From assembly GCA_009840575.1 (NCBI GenBank), contig VXNO01000064.1, positions 1-42,150 of the forward strand: a DNA stretch of 42,150 nucleotides. Reading direction: 5' to 3'. The translations under genes were made by a program, and so were the position numbers. The stretch is from Chloroflexota bacterium (GTDB lineage Bacteria; Chloroflexota; Anaerolineae; Aggregatilineales; Phototrophicaceae). Numbering within the stretch: position 1 is the stretch's first letter; each line of letters begins with the position of its first letter. Shown piece after piece: positions 1 through 7,725 of this stretch. The notes below the pieces were generated by a model. It was not told where the DNA came from, ran no database searches, and worked only from the letters and a program-made list of their open reading frames with translations.

Positions 1-6
1 CCCAAA

Positions 7-31
7 CCCCTCCCCCAGAACGAGGGAGGGG
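7..31 (-). terminator. C/G-block hairpin, possible terminator of the binding-protein gene
   Basis: A perfect 8-bp stem (CCCCTCCC at 7-14 with GGGAGGGG at 24-31) has a 9-nt loop. On the minus strand it is followed by TTTGGG and lies about 34 nt past the stop of the sugar-binding protein, so it may end that operon. It also belongs to a dispersed hairpin family: the 16 nt at 12-27 recur exactly at 16783-16798. It may therefore be a repeat that doubles as a terminator. Confidence 0.45.
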
Positions 32-64
32 CTTCGATATTTGCTGGATTGTTGGAAGATTCGC

Positions 65-1414
65 CTAGCCACCCAGCAGCGCGTTGGTCTGTTCGTGCGC
101 GGCTTCCGCCACGACAGCGGCATCCCGTTCTTCGCCCGTCCACAACAAGTCAAAGTTGCTGACGAAGACCGAAGTCTCCCATTCCAGGTACTTCGAATGG
201 TAGGTCGGGTGGATGCCATCGCGCGCGCCCATGACCGAGAAGGCATAGTTGTAGTCATCGGCATAAGCAGCGCCCTCTGGCACAGCGCAGTTGTGGAAGT
301 CCGCTTGGCTGACCAGCGCCGCGCCCATCGTCGCCGTGCGGCAGAGGTGCGCGGGATTGGCCAAGGCATAACGAATCAGCTCATACGCCAGGTCGGGCTG
401 GGTGCTGCTGCTGGGGATGGCGAAAGCCGAGCCACCGACAAATTGATAGCGCCCGGCGGGACCAGTCGGCGTCGGCGCCAGGGTCCAGTTGAATTCACCA
501 GCGATCAATTCATCCATGCGCGAGGCGGCATCGTTAAGCGCGTAATGCAAGGCGACATTGCCATTGGCGAATAGCAACTCGCTGCCGAAGCCGGTGGCTG
601 CGACCGCGTCGGCCGTCGGGTGCACGCCATGCTCCCAAATCAAATCGGCGACAAATTGCAGCGCGGCGATGGTGCCTTCGTCGTTGAGGCGCGATTCGGT
701 GATTTCTTCGTTCCAATAATCGCCGCCGTAGCTCTTGACGATCCAGTATAAACCGCCACCGCCTCGACCTGGGCTAGCCAAATTGCCCAAGCCCCAGATG
801 TCGGTGCTGCCATCGCCATCGGTATCTTCGGTAACCGCCAGGGCGATCTCCAGGATGTCGTCCCAGGTGCTGTCTTCGGTGGGGATCTCCAAGCCAGCTG
901 CTTCCAGGATATCGACATTCACATAAAAGCCGCCGGGTGCCCAGTCATAAGGAATGGCGTACTGCGTACCCTGGTAGTTGAAGGCGTCGATCTGCGTGCC
1001 AACAAAATGATCGGGCCAACCGGGGATCGGGCAGGCTTCCATATAGCTGTCCAGCGGCAAGAGCCAGCCGTTTTCGCCGAAAGTATCGTTGCGGCTGTCG
1101 TGCATCCACGCCATGTCGATCTCCGCGCCGCCAGCCAGTTGGGCGGGCAGAGTCGTCCAATAGTCGCCCCAAGCCACGCCGGTATTGGGTACCTGCGACA
1201 CATTGGGGTAGTAGGCTTCGAAGAATTCGTCGAATGCCAGCAGGAACTTATCGACCTCGCCTGGTCCTTCCCAGCCGGTGAAGTTGAAGGTGGCGGCCAA
1301 GTCGCTATCGACCATGCCGCAGGTCCAGTCCATATCATCCTGGGCAGCGGCAGCACCAAAGCTGATTGCCAGCAGCGCGATGATAGCGGCCACGAGCGCG
1401 AGTTTGCGGAACAT
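65..1414 (-). CDS. Sugar ABC transporter extracellular substrate-binding protein
   Basis: This is a 449-residue binding protein of the carbohydrate-uptake type 1 family, the normal size for that family. It would capture a sugar outside the membrane and deliver it to the two permeases encoded just upstream. The ATG at 1414 is chosen over a longer frame because AGGAGG sits 7 nt before it and the residues that follow form a classic signal peptide (basic MFRK, hydrophobic core, AAAAQ cleavage region). No lipobox cysteine follows, so it is not an obvious lipoprotein. Residues 197-205 (DTDGDGSTD) form an EF-hand-like calcium loop, as often seen in this family. It is the last gene of a permease-permease-binding protein operon, 67 nt after the second permease. 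The sugar cannot be read from the sequence. Confidence 0.9.
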   Translation of the reverse strand: MFRKLALVAAIIALLAISFGAAAAQDDMDWTCGMVDSDLAATFNFTGWEGPGEVDKFLLAFDEFFEAYYPNVSQVPNTGVAWGDYWTTLPAQLAGGAEIDMAWMHDSRNDTFGENGWLLPLDSYMEACPIPGWPDHFVGTQIDAFNYQGTQYAIPYDWAPGGFYVNVDILEAAGLEIPTEDSTWDDILEIALAVTEDTDGDGSTDIWGLGNLASPGRGGGGLYWIVKSYGGDYWNEEITESRLNDEGTIAALQFVADLIWEHGVHPTADAVAATGFGSELLFANGNVALHYALNDAASRMDELIAGEFNWTLAPTPTGPAGRYQFVGGSAFAIPSSSTQPDLAYELIRYALANPAHLCRTATMGAALVSQADFHNCAVPEGAAYADDYNYAFSVMGARDGIHPTYHSKYLEWETSVFVSNFDLLWTGEERDAAVVAEAAHEQTNALLGG

Positions 1415-1481
1415 GTTATCTCCTCCTAGAGATTGAATAAACAGTTGCCGGGAAATGAATTGCAAAAAGCGGAAATCTGCC

Positions 1482-2366
1482 TTAGCCACCTCCTTTGATG
1501 CCGCTGGTTACGATGCCGCGGACATAGTACTTCTGCCCGACGACGAATGCCACCAGGATAGGCAAAACAACAAAGGTCGCCGCTGCCATAATCAAATGCC
1601 AGGGCGTGCGCATGGAGGACTGCGCCTGGAAGGAATACAAACCCAGCGGCAAGGTCTTCACCGCTGGCGTCCCCAGCACGATCAGGGGCCACTGGAAGCT
1701 GTTCCAACTGCTGAGGAAGGTGAAGAGCGCCAGCGTGGCCAGCGCCGGTTTCGTCAGCGGCAGGATGATCAAAGCATAAGTACGGAAGAAGCCACAGCCG
1801 TCAATGCGCGCCGCGTCTTCCAGCTCGCGCGGGATCGTTACCATGAACTGGCGCATCAAAAAGGTGCCCCAGGGCGTGAAAAGGAAAGGCACAATCACCG
1901 CATTCAAACTGTTGACCCAGCCGAAGTGACGCATCTGCACATATAGCGGGATCATCAGCACCGTGAAAGGCACCATCAGCAGCGAAATATACAGCAGAAA
2001 AATCTTGTCCCTGCCCGGATAGCGCAAGCGCGCAAAAGAATAACCAGCCAAACTCGCCGTGAAAAGCTGTCCCAGCACGATGCACGCCGAGACAATGACG
2101 CTGTTGAGGAAGAAGCGGTCGAAGGTCGTGGCTGTCCAGGCATCGATATAATTGGTGAATTGCAAGCTGTCGGGGATGAAAGTTGGCGGCAGCCGATAAA
2201 TTTCCTTGATGGTCTTCAGTGAATTTGCGACCATCCACGCGAAGGGCAGCAGGAAGATAATGCCGACCAGCGACAGCACGATATATACCAGCAGGTCATG
2301 CAGGCGCAGCAATTCCTTTTGCCCGAAGCGCGTCCGCCGTATTTCTGTGCCTTGTGCCACGCTCAT
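1482..2366 (-). CDS. Sugar ABC transporter permease, MalG-like
   Basis: This inner-membrane permease of 294 residues belongs to the binding-protein-dependent family. It has six predicted membrane helices, the first at about residues 26-48. The cytoplasmic EAA loop, which docks the ATPase, is visible as EDAARIDGCG followed by ILPLTKPALA, about 90 residues before the C-terminus. The start ATG overlaps the stop of the preceding permease by one base (TAATG), so the two are very likely translationally coupled. It would pair with that permease to form the channel for the sugar captured by the binding protein at 65-1414. No ATPase gene is present in the cluster; MalG-type permeases in such genomes commonly share an MsmK-like ATPase encoded elsewhere. 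Confidence 0.92.
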   Translation of the reverse strand: MSVAQGTEIRRTRFGQKELLRLHDLLVYIVLSLVGIIFLLPFAWMVANSLKTIKEIYRLPPTFIPDSLQFTNYIDAWTATTFDRFFLNSVIVSACIVLGQLFTASLAGYSFARLRYPGRDKIFLLYISLLMVPFTVLMIPLYVQMRHFGWVNSLNAVIVPFLFTPWGTFLMRQFMVTIPRELEDAARIDGCGFFRTYALIILPLTKPALATLALFTFLSSWNSFQWPLIVLGTPAVKTLPLGLYSFQAQSSMRTPWHLIMAAATFVVLPILVAFVVGQKYYVRGIVTSGIKGGG

Positions 2367-3319
2367 TAATTATCCTCGAAGCCAAAGACCCAGCGCCGCG
2401 CTAACTGCCACTGGACGATGGTGATGATCAGGATGATGACAAAAAGCACCGCCGCCAGCGCCGCGCCATAACCCATCTTCAAAAACTTGAAGGCGCTGTT
2501 GTAGATGTAGAGCGTCAATGGCGTGGTCGCATCAGCGGGACCCCCATTGGTCAGCACCAGAAATTGGTCAAAAGACTGGAATGCGCCAATCAGCGAAGTA
2601 ACGACTACGAAGAAGATCGCCGGCGAAAGCATGGGCAGGGTTACAAAACGCATGCGCTGCCAGCCATTCGCGCCATCGATTGAAGCAGCTTCGTAATACT
2701 CTTCGGGGATGCCCTGCAAACCCGCCAGCAAAATCAACATGGCCGAGCCGATGCCCTGCCAGTTGCTCATGATGATGACAGCCGGCATCGCCCAGGCAGT
2801 GTGATGAATCCAGTTGGGGCCGTCTATGCCAAACAAGCCCAGGATGTAATTAATCAAGCCGACATTGGGCTGGTACATCCAGCGCCAGATGGTCGCGGCG
2901 GCCACAGTCAAAGTAACCTGCGGCAAGAAATAAATCGTGCGGAAGAAGATGATGCCGCGCATCTTGCGGTTTAGCGCCAGCGCCAGCCAAAAGGCGATGA
3001 AGATGCCCGTCGGCACCGCCACGACTGTGTAATAGATGCTGTTGGAAAGCGACTTCCAAAACAAGCGGTCGTCCAACATGACCTCGAAGTTCTTCAAGCC
3101 GATGAACTCCGGCGGCTTGGAGAGGCTCCACTCCGTCAGCATGATGTAAAAGGCAAAGCAGATGGGGAAGAGCATAAAGACGATGAAGCCCAGAAAATTG
3201 GGCAGCAGGAATAGGTAGCCAGCCAGGGTCTCTTCGCGGCGCAAGCCCGTGAAAGCGCGCGTCAACTCAGCGAAGGCTCCGCTCCGCTTGGCTTGGGCAG
3301 GCGCTAGCTTGACAGTCAT
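2366..3319 (-). CDS. Sugar ABC transporter permease, MalF-like
   Basis: This is the first gene of the minus-strand sugar-transport operon and encodes a 317-residue permease with six predicted helices. The first helix begins near residue 34 (LAGYLFLLPNFLGF), the common start of UgpA/MalF-type permeases. The EAA loop reads YEAASIDGANGWQRM followed by VTLPMLSPAIFF. It would form a heterodimeric channel with the overlapping MalG-like gene. A good promoter (TTGACT, 17 nt, TAGAGT) lies about 70 nt upstream and overlaps a perfect inverted repeat, so expression is probably controlled by a repressor. The gene is divergent from the Gfo/Idh/MocA oxidoreductase at 3696. Confidence 0.92.
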   Translation of the reverse strand: MTVKLAPAQAKRSGAFAELTRAFTGLRREETLAGYLFLLPNFLGFIVFMLFPICFAFYIMLTEWSLSKPPEFIGLKNFEVMLDDRLFWKSLSNSIYYTVVAVPTGIFIAFWLALALNRKMRGIIFFRTIYFLPQVTLTVAAATIWRWMYQPNVGLINYILGLFGIDGPNWIHHTAWAMPAVIIMSNWQGIGSAMLILLAGLQGIPEEYYEAASIDGANGWQRMRFVTLPMLSPAIFFVVVTSLIGAFQSFDQFLVLTNGGPADATTPLTLYIYNSAFKFLKMGYGAALAAVLFVIILIITIVQWQLARRWVFGFEDN

Positions 3320-3383
3320 GACAATGCCAAGGCAGTGAAATCAGCAAGAAGCAAGGAAAAGGTCTTTCTACACTGTAAACCTG

Positions 3384-3403
3384 CGCGACTCTACCAAGTC
3401 GCG
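3384..3403. promoter_or_regulatory. Inverted repeat overlapping the promoter, candidate operator
   Basis: The 7-bp arms CGCGACT (3384-3390) and AGTCGCG (3397-3403) are perfectly inverted around a 6-nt spacer. The repeat covers the minus-10 box and part of the promoter spacer of the sugar ABC operon, where a repressor would block RNA polymerase. Sugar operons of this type are usually controlled by LacI- or GntR-family repressors, but no regulator gene is present in the window, so the factor is unknown. Confidence 0.45.
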
Positions 3404-3416
3404 GCGCGGGAGTCAA
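3388..3416 (-). promoter_or_regulatory. Promoter of the first sugar ABC operon
   Basis: On the minus strand, TTGACT (3411-3416) is separated by exactly 17 nt from TAGAGT (3388-3393), matching the sigma-70-type minus-35 and minus-10 consensus at 5 and 4 of 6 positions. Transcription would start near 3381, about 60 nt before the first permease. Confidence 0.6.
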
Positions 3417-3434
3417 CAATATACAGGCAAGATC

Positions 3435-3456
3435 AGTTTAAGGAGTACACCGAGAG
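3435..3456 (+). repeat. 22-nt dispersed repeat (TTTAAGGAGTACACCGAG type)
   Basis: These 22 nt are identical to 37128-37149, which is part of the left arm of the inverted-repeat element at 37112-37340. At this site only the inner part of the arm is present, with no partner arm nearby, so it looks like a fragment of that element. Confidence 0.7.
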
Positions 3457-3536
3457 GAAAATAAAGGTTTACGCCGCGGATCCACGCGAAATCGTTGACT
3501 GTAACGGCAACCTGACAAGCCGTTCGCTAGTTGAAA

Positions 3537-3617
3537 CAGGCGAGTCACCGCCTCGCCCCTACACCGACTCTTTGTGTCTCTCTACCTCTGTGGCAAAACT
3601 ATTTTGATGTGATTGTC
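3537..3617 (-). repeat. Composite CACAGAGG/GTAGGGG repeat, minus-strand copy
   Basis: Read on the minus strand it has a leader (ATCACATCAAAAT), a CCACAGAGG tract, and a hairpin with GGCGAG/CTCGCC arms (3552-3557 and 3539-3544) and a 7-nt loop. Its 26 nt at 3539-3564 are exactly identical, on the opposite strand, to 23802-23827 and 25378-25403. It lies between two divergent genes, so it terminates neither. Confidence 0.8.
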
Positions 3618-3647
3618 CTGAGGCAAGATCGAGATGCCCGGGAAAGG

Positions 3648-3656
3648 TGGTAAAAT
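3648..3656 (+). promoter_or_regulatory. Extended minus-10 element of the oxidoreductase gene
   Basis: TGG-TAAAAT forms an extended minus-10 motif, 39 nt before the chosen ATG at 3696. No convincing minus-35 box is seen at 16-18 nt, which is usual for extended minus-10 promoters. Confidence 0.4.
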
Positions 3657-3695
3657 GCAAGCTACGATTGCATGCAAGGCGAAGGGAGGCGGCAG

Positions 3696-4706
3696 ATGAC
3701 GATTCGCATGGCATTCACTGGCACGGGGCATATCTCGCGGGTGCATGCGCGGGCGGCACAAGCGCAGGCGGGCCTGGAACTGGTGGCGATCGTCAACCAC
3801 CGCGCAGACTCCATGGCCGACTATGCGGCGCAATTCCAAATCGCGCGGCAGTATCCCACGATTGACGCGCTGCTGGCGGATGGCGGGGTGGATGCCATCA
3901 GCGTTAACACGCCCAACTACCTGCATGCGCCGCAAACCATCGCCGCATTAAATGCGAGTGTGCATGTCATGGTGGAGAAGCCCATGGCGATGAATGTGGG
4001 CGAAGCGTTGGCCATGCAAGCCGCCAGCCAGGCATCGGGCGCGAAGCTGATGGTGGCGCACTGCTGGCGCTTTGACGAAGAAGCCAACTGGCTGCGCGCG
4101 CAGGTCGAAAGCGGGCGTCTGGGCGATATCCTGCGCACCAAGGGGCATGGCGTGCATGTCAATTGGGGTCCGGGCGGCTGGTTCACTGACGCGCGTTTTG
4201 CTGGCGGCGGGGCGCTGGCGGATATGGGCATCCACGCCATTGATGTGGCGCGATACCTGCTGGGCGATCCCCAGCCGACCAGCGTGTACGCGCGCCTCTC
4301 CACTGATTATACGCAAGGCGATGTCGATGACAGCGGCACCCTGTGGATCAACTGGGCGAATGGCGCTAGCTCCATCATCGAATCAGGCTGGTGGTGGCCC
4401 CATGCCGATGGACCCGAAGCCAGCACCCAGCTCTATGGCAAGCGCGGCTGGGGGCAACTCTTCCCCACCTGGCTGGAAATCCCCGACCGCCAGGCAGAGA
4501 CAGTGAGTACCATCGACCCCGGCTTCCCGCCCGTGCGCGAAGACCATTGCCCGCAGATCATGTACGACCGGCAGATGGCGCGCTTCATCGACTGCATTCG
4601 CGCCGACCAGACACCCGTGCCGGGCGCTGCCGAGGGCTTGGTCAATATGCAAATTGTGGACGCCGCGCTGGACAGCAGCCGCAGCGGGCAAGTCGTTCAA
4701 CTCTAA
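3696..4706 (+). CDS. Gfo/Idh/MocA family NAD(P)-dependent oxidoreductase
   Basis: This predicted cytoplasmic sugar or inositol dehydrogenase has 336 residues, the usual family length. The N-terminal Rossmann fold begins with a dinucleotide-binding turn (FTGTGHISRVH, residues 7-17). The EKP motif at 94-96 supplies the lysine typical of the catalytic centre. The C-terminal half contains GGGALADMGIHAID, whose Asp176 and His180 match the conserved D-x-x-x-H of the family. The ATG at 3696 is preferred over one 24 nt upstream because GGGAGG stands 6 nt before it. The gene is divergent from a sugar ABC operon, so it probably oxidises that sugar or a derivative. Members of this family act on many substrates, and the exact one cannot be told. 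Confidence 0.9.
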   Translation: MTIRMAFTGTGHISRVHARAAQAQAGLELVAIVNHRADSMADYAAQFQIARQYPTIDALLADGGVDAISVNTPNYLHAPQTIAALNASVHVMVEKPMAMNVGEALAMQAASQASGAKLMVAHCWRFDEEANWLRAQVESGRLGDILRTKGHGVHVNWGPGGWFTDARFAGGGALADMGIHAIDVARYLLGDPQPTSVYARLSTDYTQGDVDDSGTLWINWANGASSIIESGWWWPHADGPEASTQLYGKRGWGQLFPTWLEIPDRQAETVSTIDPGFPPVREDHCPQIMYDRQMARFIDCIRADQTPVPGAAEGLVNMQIVDAALDSSRSGQVVQL

Positions 4707-4718
4707 TCACTGTCTGCA

Positions 4719-4746
4719 TTGAGTTCTGCCGCCAAGTCGGTATACA
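4719..4746 (+). promoter_or_regulatory. Promoter of the repeated-domain protein gene
   Basis: TTGAGT (4719-4724) and TATACA (4741-4746) are 16 nt apart. The downstream ATG is at 4831, leaving a leader of roughly 80 nt. The site lies just after the stop of the oxidoreductase, so the next gene can be transcribed alone. Confidence 0.5.
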
Positions 4747-4830
4747 CTGAAATTAGGCTGCCGCGTCTTTTGACGAGGCGCATAAGCAGCGCAGACTTGC
4801 AGAATCATGCAACCCACTGGAGAGAAGAAC

Positions 4831-6249
4831 ATGAATAGAATAGCTATCTTGGGCAAGGGCGGCGCAATCCTGATGTTGTCAGCATTGTTGGCTGTATTAG
4901 CGTTGCCGCTGGTGGCAGGCGCGGACGAAGCGCCTATCTTCGCCAGCGTGCGCATCTATGACGGCATCGACCCGGCTACGCAAAGCCAGATCGCGCAGGT
5001 CACAGCGGAAGGTTTTTTGCCCATCATGCGAGCGAGCGATGGCTTCGTCGGCTATTTTTTGATGCCGGCGGAAGATATGCTGGCGGCGGTCAGCCTGTTT
5101 GAAACACCCGAACAGGCGGCGGCATCCAGAGCAGCCGCGCGCGACTTTGTCGCCGAGAATTTGTCGCCACTGCTGCCCAATCCGCCGACGGCGCACGAAG
5201 GCTTGGTCGGGCTGCATGTGCGCGGAGACATGACACCAGGCGCGCTCAGCTCGCTACATGCCAGCCTGCGCGTCTACGATGACTATGACCTGGCGCATTT
5301 TGACGAAGCGATTGAACTGGCGAATAGCTTGCTCGTGCCTGATCTACTGGCTATCGATGGCTTCTTCGCCCAATATACACTGGCTGCGGGCGAAGACAAC
5401 CTGGTCGCCATCTCGATCTATGATTCGCCGACGGCCGCGGCGCAAGCCAACGAGAGCGCGATCGCCTTCTCGCGCGAGTATGTTTCGCAATGGTCGCCGC
5501 ATGACCCAACCGGCTTCAGCAGCGACCTAGCCGTCGCGGCTTTGGCTGATATACAGGAAGGCAGCAACCTGGTCGCGCGCGAGGTTTTCTCCAGCATCCG
5601 CGTCTATGCTGGCATTGATCCGGCTGACCATCCCGAGATCCAGCGGGTCACGGCGGAAGGTTTTTTGCCCATCATGCGAGCGAGCGATGGCTTCGTCGGC
5701 TACTATCTGTTGCCGGACGGGGATATGTTGGCGGCGGTCAGCCTGTTTGAGATAGCCGAGCAAGCCGCTGCCGCCACCGAAGGTGCGAGCGAATTCGTAG
5801 CGGAGAACCTCGCTGCGCTCCTGCCCAACCCGCCTATCATCTTCGAAGGCACGCTGGATATCTCGTATTTGATGAGAGCCAAAGACAGGCTGTCCCAAGG
5901 CATGTCCTCGCTCTACGCATCCCTGCGCCTGTACCACAATTATGACCTGACCAACCGGGCTGCGGAGGTAAATTTGGTGGCGCGCATACTCTTGCCGCAG
6001 CAGCAGGCAGCGGGAGGTCTCTTCAGTTACCTCACAATGCACGATGGCATCGACCGGCTGGTGGCGCTGTCGGTCTATGAATCCGAAGCCAATGCGCTGG
6101 CTTCAAATACGCTGGCGGCGGATTTTGTGGCCGAATATCTGGCGGAAAGCGTCCCGGAAGACCCCGTGCGCGTCAACGGCCAGCTGGGCATCGTCGCGCT
6201 GGCGGAACTGGGCATGGGCGAGAATCTTGTCAGCATGATGTCGGGCTAG
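4831..6249 (+). CDS. Secreted protein with four tandem dimeric alpha/beta barrel-like domains
   Basis: I do not recognise this 472-residue protein as a named family. The ATG at 4831 follows GGAGAG by 6 nt and opens a clear signal peptide (to about residue 32), so the protein is exported. The rest is four repeats of about 100 residues at roughly 35-130, 140-245, 256-352 and 366-470. Each reads: strand like ASxRxYxxxD, helix, glycine-phenylalanine turn (DGFxGY), strand LxAxSxxE/D, helix with AxxA, then a proline-rich end. This order resembles the ferredoxin-like fold of dimeric alpha/beta barrel (ABM-type) proteins, where two domains pair around a pocket. Repeats 1 and 3 are close copies and 2 and 4 are another pair, giving an A-B-A-B layout. 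No catalytic motif is evident. The fold call is inference. Confidence 0.75.
   Translation: MNRIAILGKGGAILMLSALLAVLALPLVAGADEAPIFASVRIYDGIDPATQSQIAQVTAEGFLPIMRASDGFVGYFLMPAEDMLAAVSLFETPEQAAASRAAARDFVAENLSPLLPNPPTAHEGLVGLHVRGDMTPGALSSLHASLRVYDDYDLAHFDEAIELANSLLVPDLLAIDGFFAQYTLAAGEDNLVAISIYDSPTAAAQANESAIAFSREYVSQWSPHDPTGFSSDLAVAALADIQEGSNLVAREVFSSIRVYAGIDPADHPEIQRVTAEGFLPIMRASDGFVGYYLLPDGDMLAAVSLFEIAEQAAAATEGASEFVAENLAALLPNPPIIFEGTLDISYLMRAKDRLSQGMSSLYASLRLYHNYDLTNRAAEVNLVARILLPQQQAAGGLFSYLTMHDGIDRLVALSVYESEANALASNTLAADFVAEYLAESVPEDPVRVNGQLGIVALAELGMGENLVSMMSG
5005..5054 (+). repeat. Internal direct repeat, first copy
   Basis: These 50 nt are identical to 5653-5702 within the same gene and encode the same stretch of repeats 1 and 3 (around FLPIMRASDGFVGY). 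The flanking sequence has diverged much more, which points to recent gene conversion or selection on this segment. Confidence 0.9.
5653..5702 (+). repeat. Internal direct repeat, second copy
   Basis: This is an exact 50-nt copy of 5005-5054, lying 648 nt downstream. That distance equals 216 codons, the size of one A-B domain pair, so the protein arose by duplication of a two-domain unit. Confidence 0.9.
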
Positions 6250-6328
6250 GGCGCAACTCCCTTCAATCCCTCCATAGCCATGGGGGCAAGCCCCGCGCCG
6301 CAACGTCAGTTAGCAGCTAATCCCGTAG

Positions 6329-6349
6329 GGGCGTCTCGCTGAGACGCCC
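6329..6349. terminator. Perfect hairpin between convergent genes
   Basis: GGGCGTCTC (6329-6337) and GAGACGCCC (6341-6349) form a perfect 9-bp stem with a 3-nt loop. It lies 5 nt beyond the stop of the minus-strand Fic gene and about 80 nt beyond the plus-strand gene, a position fit for a bidirectional terminator, though no T tract follows. The preceding GTAGGGGCG is the same lead as in the dispersed hairpin repeats at 3539, 23802 and 25378, so it probably belongs to that family. Confidence 0.5.
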
Positions 6350-6353
6350 TCGC

Positions 6354-7565
6354 TTAGTCGCTGTTGGTGCGAATGCGAGCCGCAAAAGCCCGCAGAATGT
6401 CTTTGTTAGGCAGATATCCGTCGCCTTCGCGCTTGAGCAAACCAAGCCTTGCCAGTTCATTCAAGTCACGCTGAACAGTTCGCATTGACTTGTCATCGTA
6501 GGCAATAGCCTGCTCCACCGTGAGTTGGCGAACTTCGTTTCGTTTTACCGGCTTTTGCATTGATACATCGCCTAACTGCAACAATAGCCTCTTCTGCCTC
6601 TGGCGCGAACCCCTTAGCTTGTCGCCAAACTCACGACGGAATGCATCGTCGACCTCATCACGCCAGATTGACCGCATTTGCATGGTTTCGATTGTGGCCA
6701 ACTGCTCGTCCAAGCCATCGCGAAATCCCTCCAGCGCATAGCTGATAAACCCTCCCAAGTTACCCTCGCTCGGGTACGACTCACCGTTCCACTCGCCCTG
6801 TGAAGCTTGTAGGCGGTTGATATAGCGATCACGAGTTAAATTGTAATGATTGCTCAGCAGGTGCGCCGCGATATCTGGCACGCCAGATTGCAGTAGAAAC
6901 ATGAATTCAATCAGCCGCGCCATGCGTCCGTTGCCGTCACCGTAAGGATGAATCCAGATGAAGTACACTTGCGCGATGATAGCTTTAAGTATCGCCATCG
7001 ACATATCTTCGCTTGCGTCGGCAGGTGCGGGCTGATTTAGCCAATCGCAGAATTGTTGCAAGAGCCCAGCCAAGTCCTGCGCTGGTGGAGCAAGATAGCG
7101 GCCGGCTGTTACGCTGTAGTCACGGATCTCGCCAGTCTTTACGCCATCAGCAGTCTCATCTTCCAGTTCATACAACACGATCCGATGAAGTTCGTGTAAG
7201 TATGAAAGTGAAAAACGTCTCTTGCTACCTGCCAAGATACTGTTTCCCACTTCGTTGAATGCACGCACGATATTGTCTATTTGCTGCTGCTGATAGGCTC
7301 GCGATGGCGAGGCTTTCAGTTCCCCAGCTATGATCTGGCCTACTTCTTCTTCGGAAAAGGTGTTCCCTTCGATGGCAGTTGTGCCGTGAACACCTTTGTT
7401 GAGATAGATTGTGCACAGCCAATCGCTGTCTTTTCGTGGTATAGGTGTTCTTTTTATGATAGCGATTCGCGCTTGGACCTCGCCTAAAAGCAACCACTCA
7501 TATCGGCTGATTCCCTTCAAGTCTGGCGGAAACTTGATAAAGCCGTGTATACTGCTTGTGTCCAT
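6354..7565 (-). CDS. Fic family AMP-transferase with N-terminal inhibitory motif
   Basis: This 403-residue Fic protein would transfer AMP from ATP to hydroxyl side chains of target proteins. The catalytic motif HPYGDGNGR is at residues 206-214, with His206 as the general base. An inhibitory motif of the form (S/T)xxxE(G/N) is visible at 62-67 (TTAIEG), which marks a class II Fic protein whose own N-terminus blocks ATP binding. The C-terminal 60 residues (LTVEQAIAYDDKSMRTVQRD onward) look like a winged helix-turn-helix, as in many Fic proteins that bind DNA and may regulate their own gene. It stands alone, with no antitoxin partner next to it. GAGG lies 8 nt before the ATG. Base composition is visibly richer in A+T than that of its neighbours, suggesting later acquisition. 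Confidence 0.93.
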   Translation of the reverse strand: MDTSSIHGFIKFPPDLKGISRYEWLLLGEVQARIAIIKRTPIPRKDSDWLCTIYLNKGVHGTTAIEGNTFSEEEVGQIIAGELKASPSRAYQQQQIDNIVRAFNEVGNSILAGSKRRFSLSYLHELHRIVLYELEDETADGVKTGEIRDYSVTAGRYLAPPAQDLAGLLQQFCDWLNQPAPADASEDMSMAILKAIIAQVYFIWIHPYGDGNGRMARLIEFMFLLQSGVPDIAAHLLSNHYNLTRDRYINRLQASQGEWNGESYPSEGNLGGFISYALEGFRDGLDEQLATIETMQMRSIWRDEVDDAFRREFGDKLRGSRQRQKRLLLQLGDVSMQKPVKRNEVRQLTVEQAIAYDDKSMRTVQRDLNELARLGLLKREGDGYLPNKDILRAFAARIRTNSD

Positions 7566-7570
7566 TATTT

Positions 7571-7610
7571 TGTCCTCATATCTGTCTTGGATTCTGTCTC
7601 ATATTTTGTC
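7571..7610. promoter_or_regulatory. Imperfect 16-nt direct repeats upstream of the Fic gene
   Basis: TGTCCTCATATCTGTC (7571-7586) and TGTCTCATATTTTGTC (7595-7610) start 24 nt apart, a little over two helical turns, just upstream of the Fic start codon. The near copy overlaps the ribosome binding site. They are a candidate binding site for the Fic protein's own winged-helix domain or another regulator. Confidence 0.35.
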
Positions 7611-7725
7611 ATACAAAATGTCTTTTTTTCCAGTGGCGACCCGATCTTCGCGCAAGACAAAAACCTAACCTGAAACCAGGTATGATTCTCGCATCCCGCC
7701 GCGTCTAACGGGCATTGCAAAGCGC

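Larger units (their letters stand above)
3320..3695. other. Divergent intergenic region with promoters and repeats
   Basis: These 376 bases separate the sugar-transport operon (minus) from the oxidoreductase gene (plus). I see no credible gene here; the 90-codon open frame on the plus strand runs through the promoter and the repeats. From left to right it holds the minus-strand promoter with its inverted repeat (3384-3416), a 22-nt repeat shared with 37128-37149 (3435-3456), a minus-strand copy of the CACAGAGG/GTAGGGG composite repeat (3537-3617), and the plus-strand minus-10 element at 3651. Confidence 0.7.

Noticed and set aside
3335..3607. A 90-codon open frame upstream of the oxidoreductase
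   Set aside because: It runs through a promoter, an operator-like palindrome and a dispersed repeat, and has no ribosome binding site or known motif.
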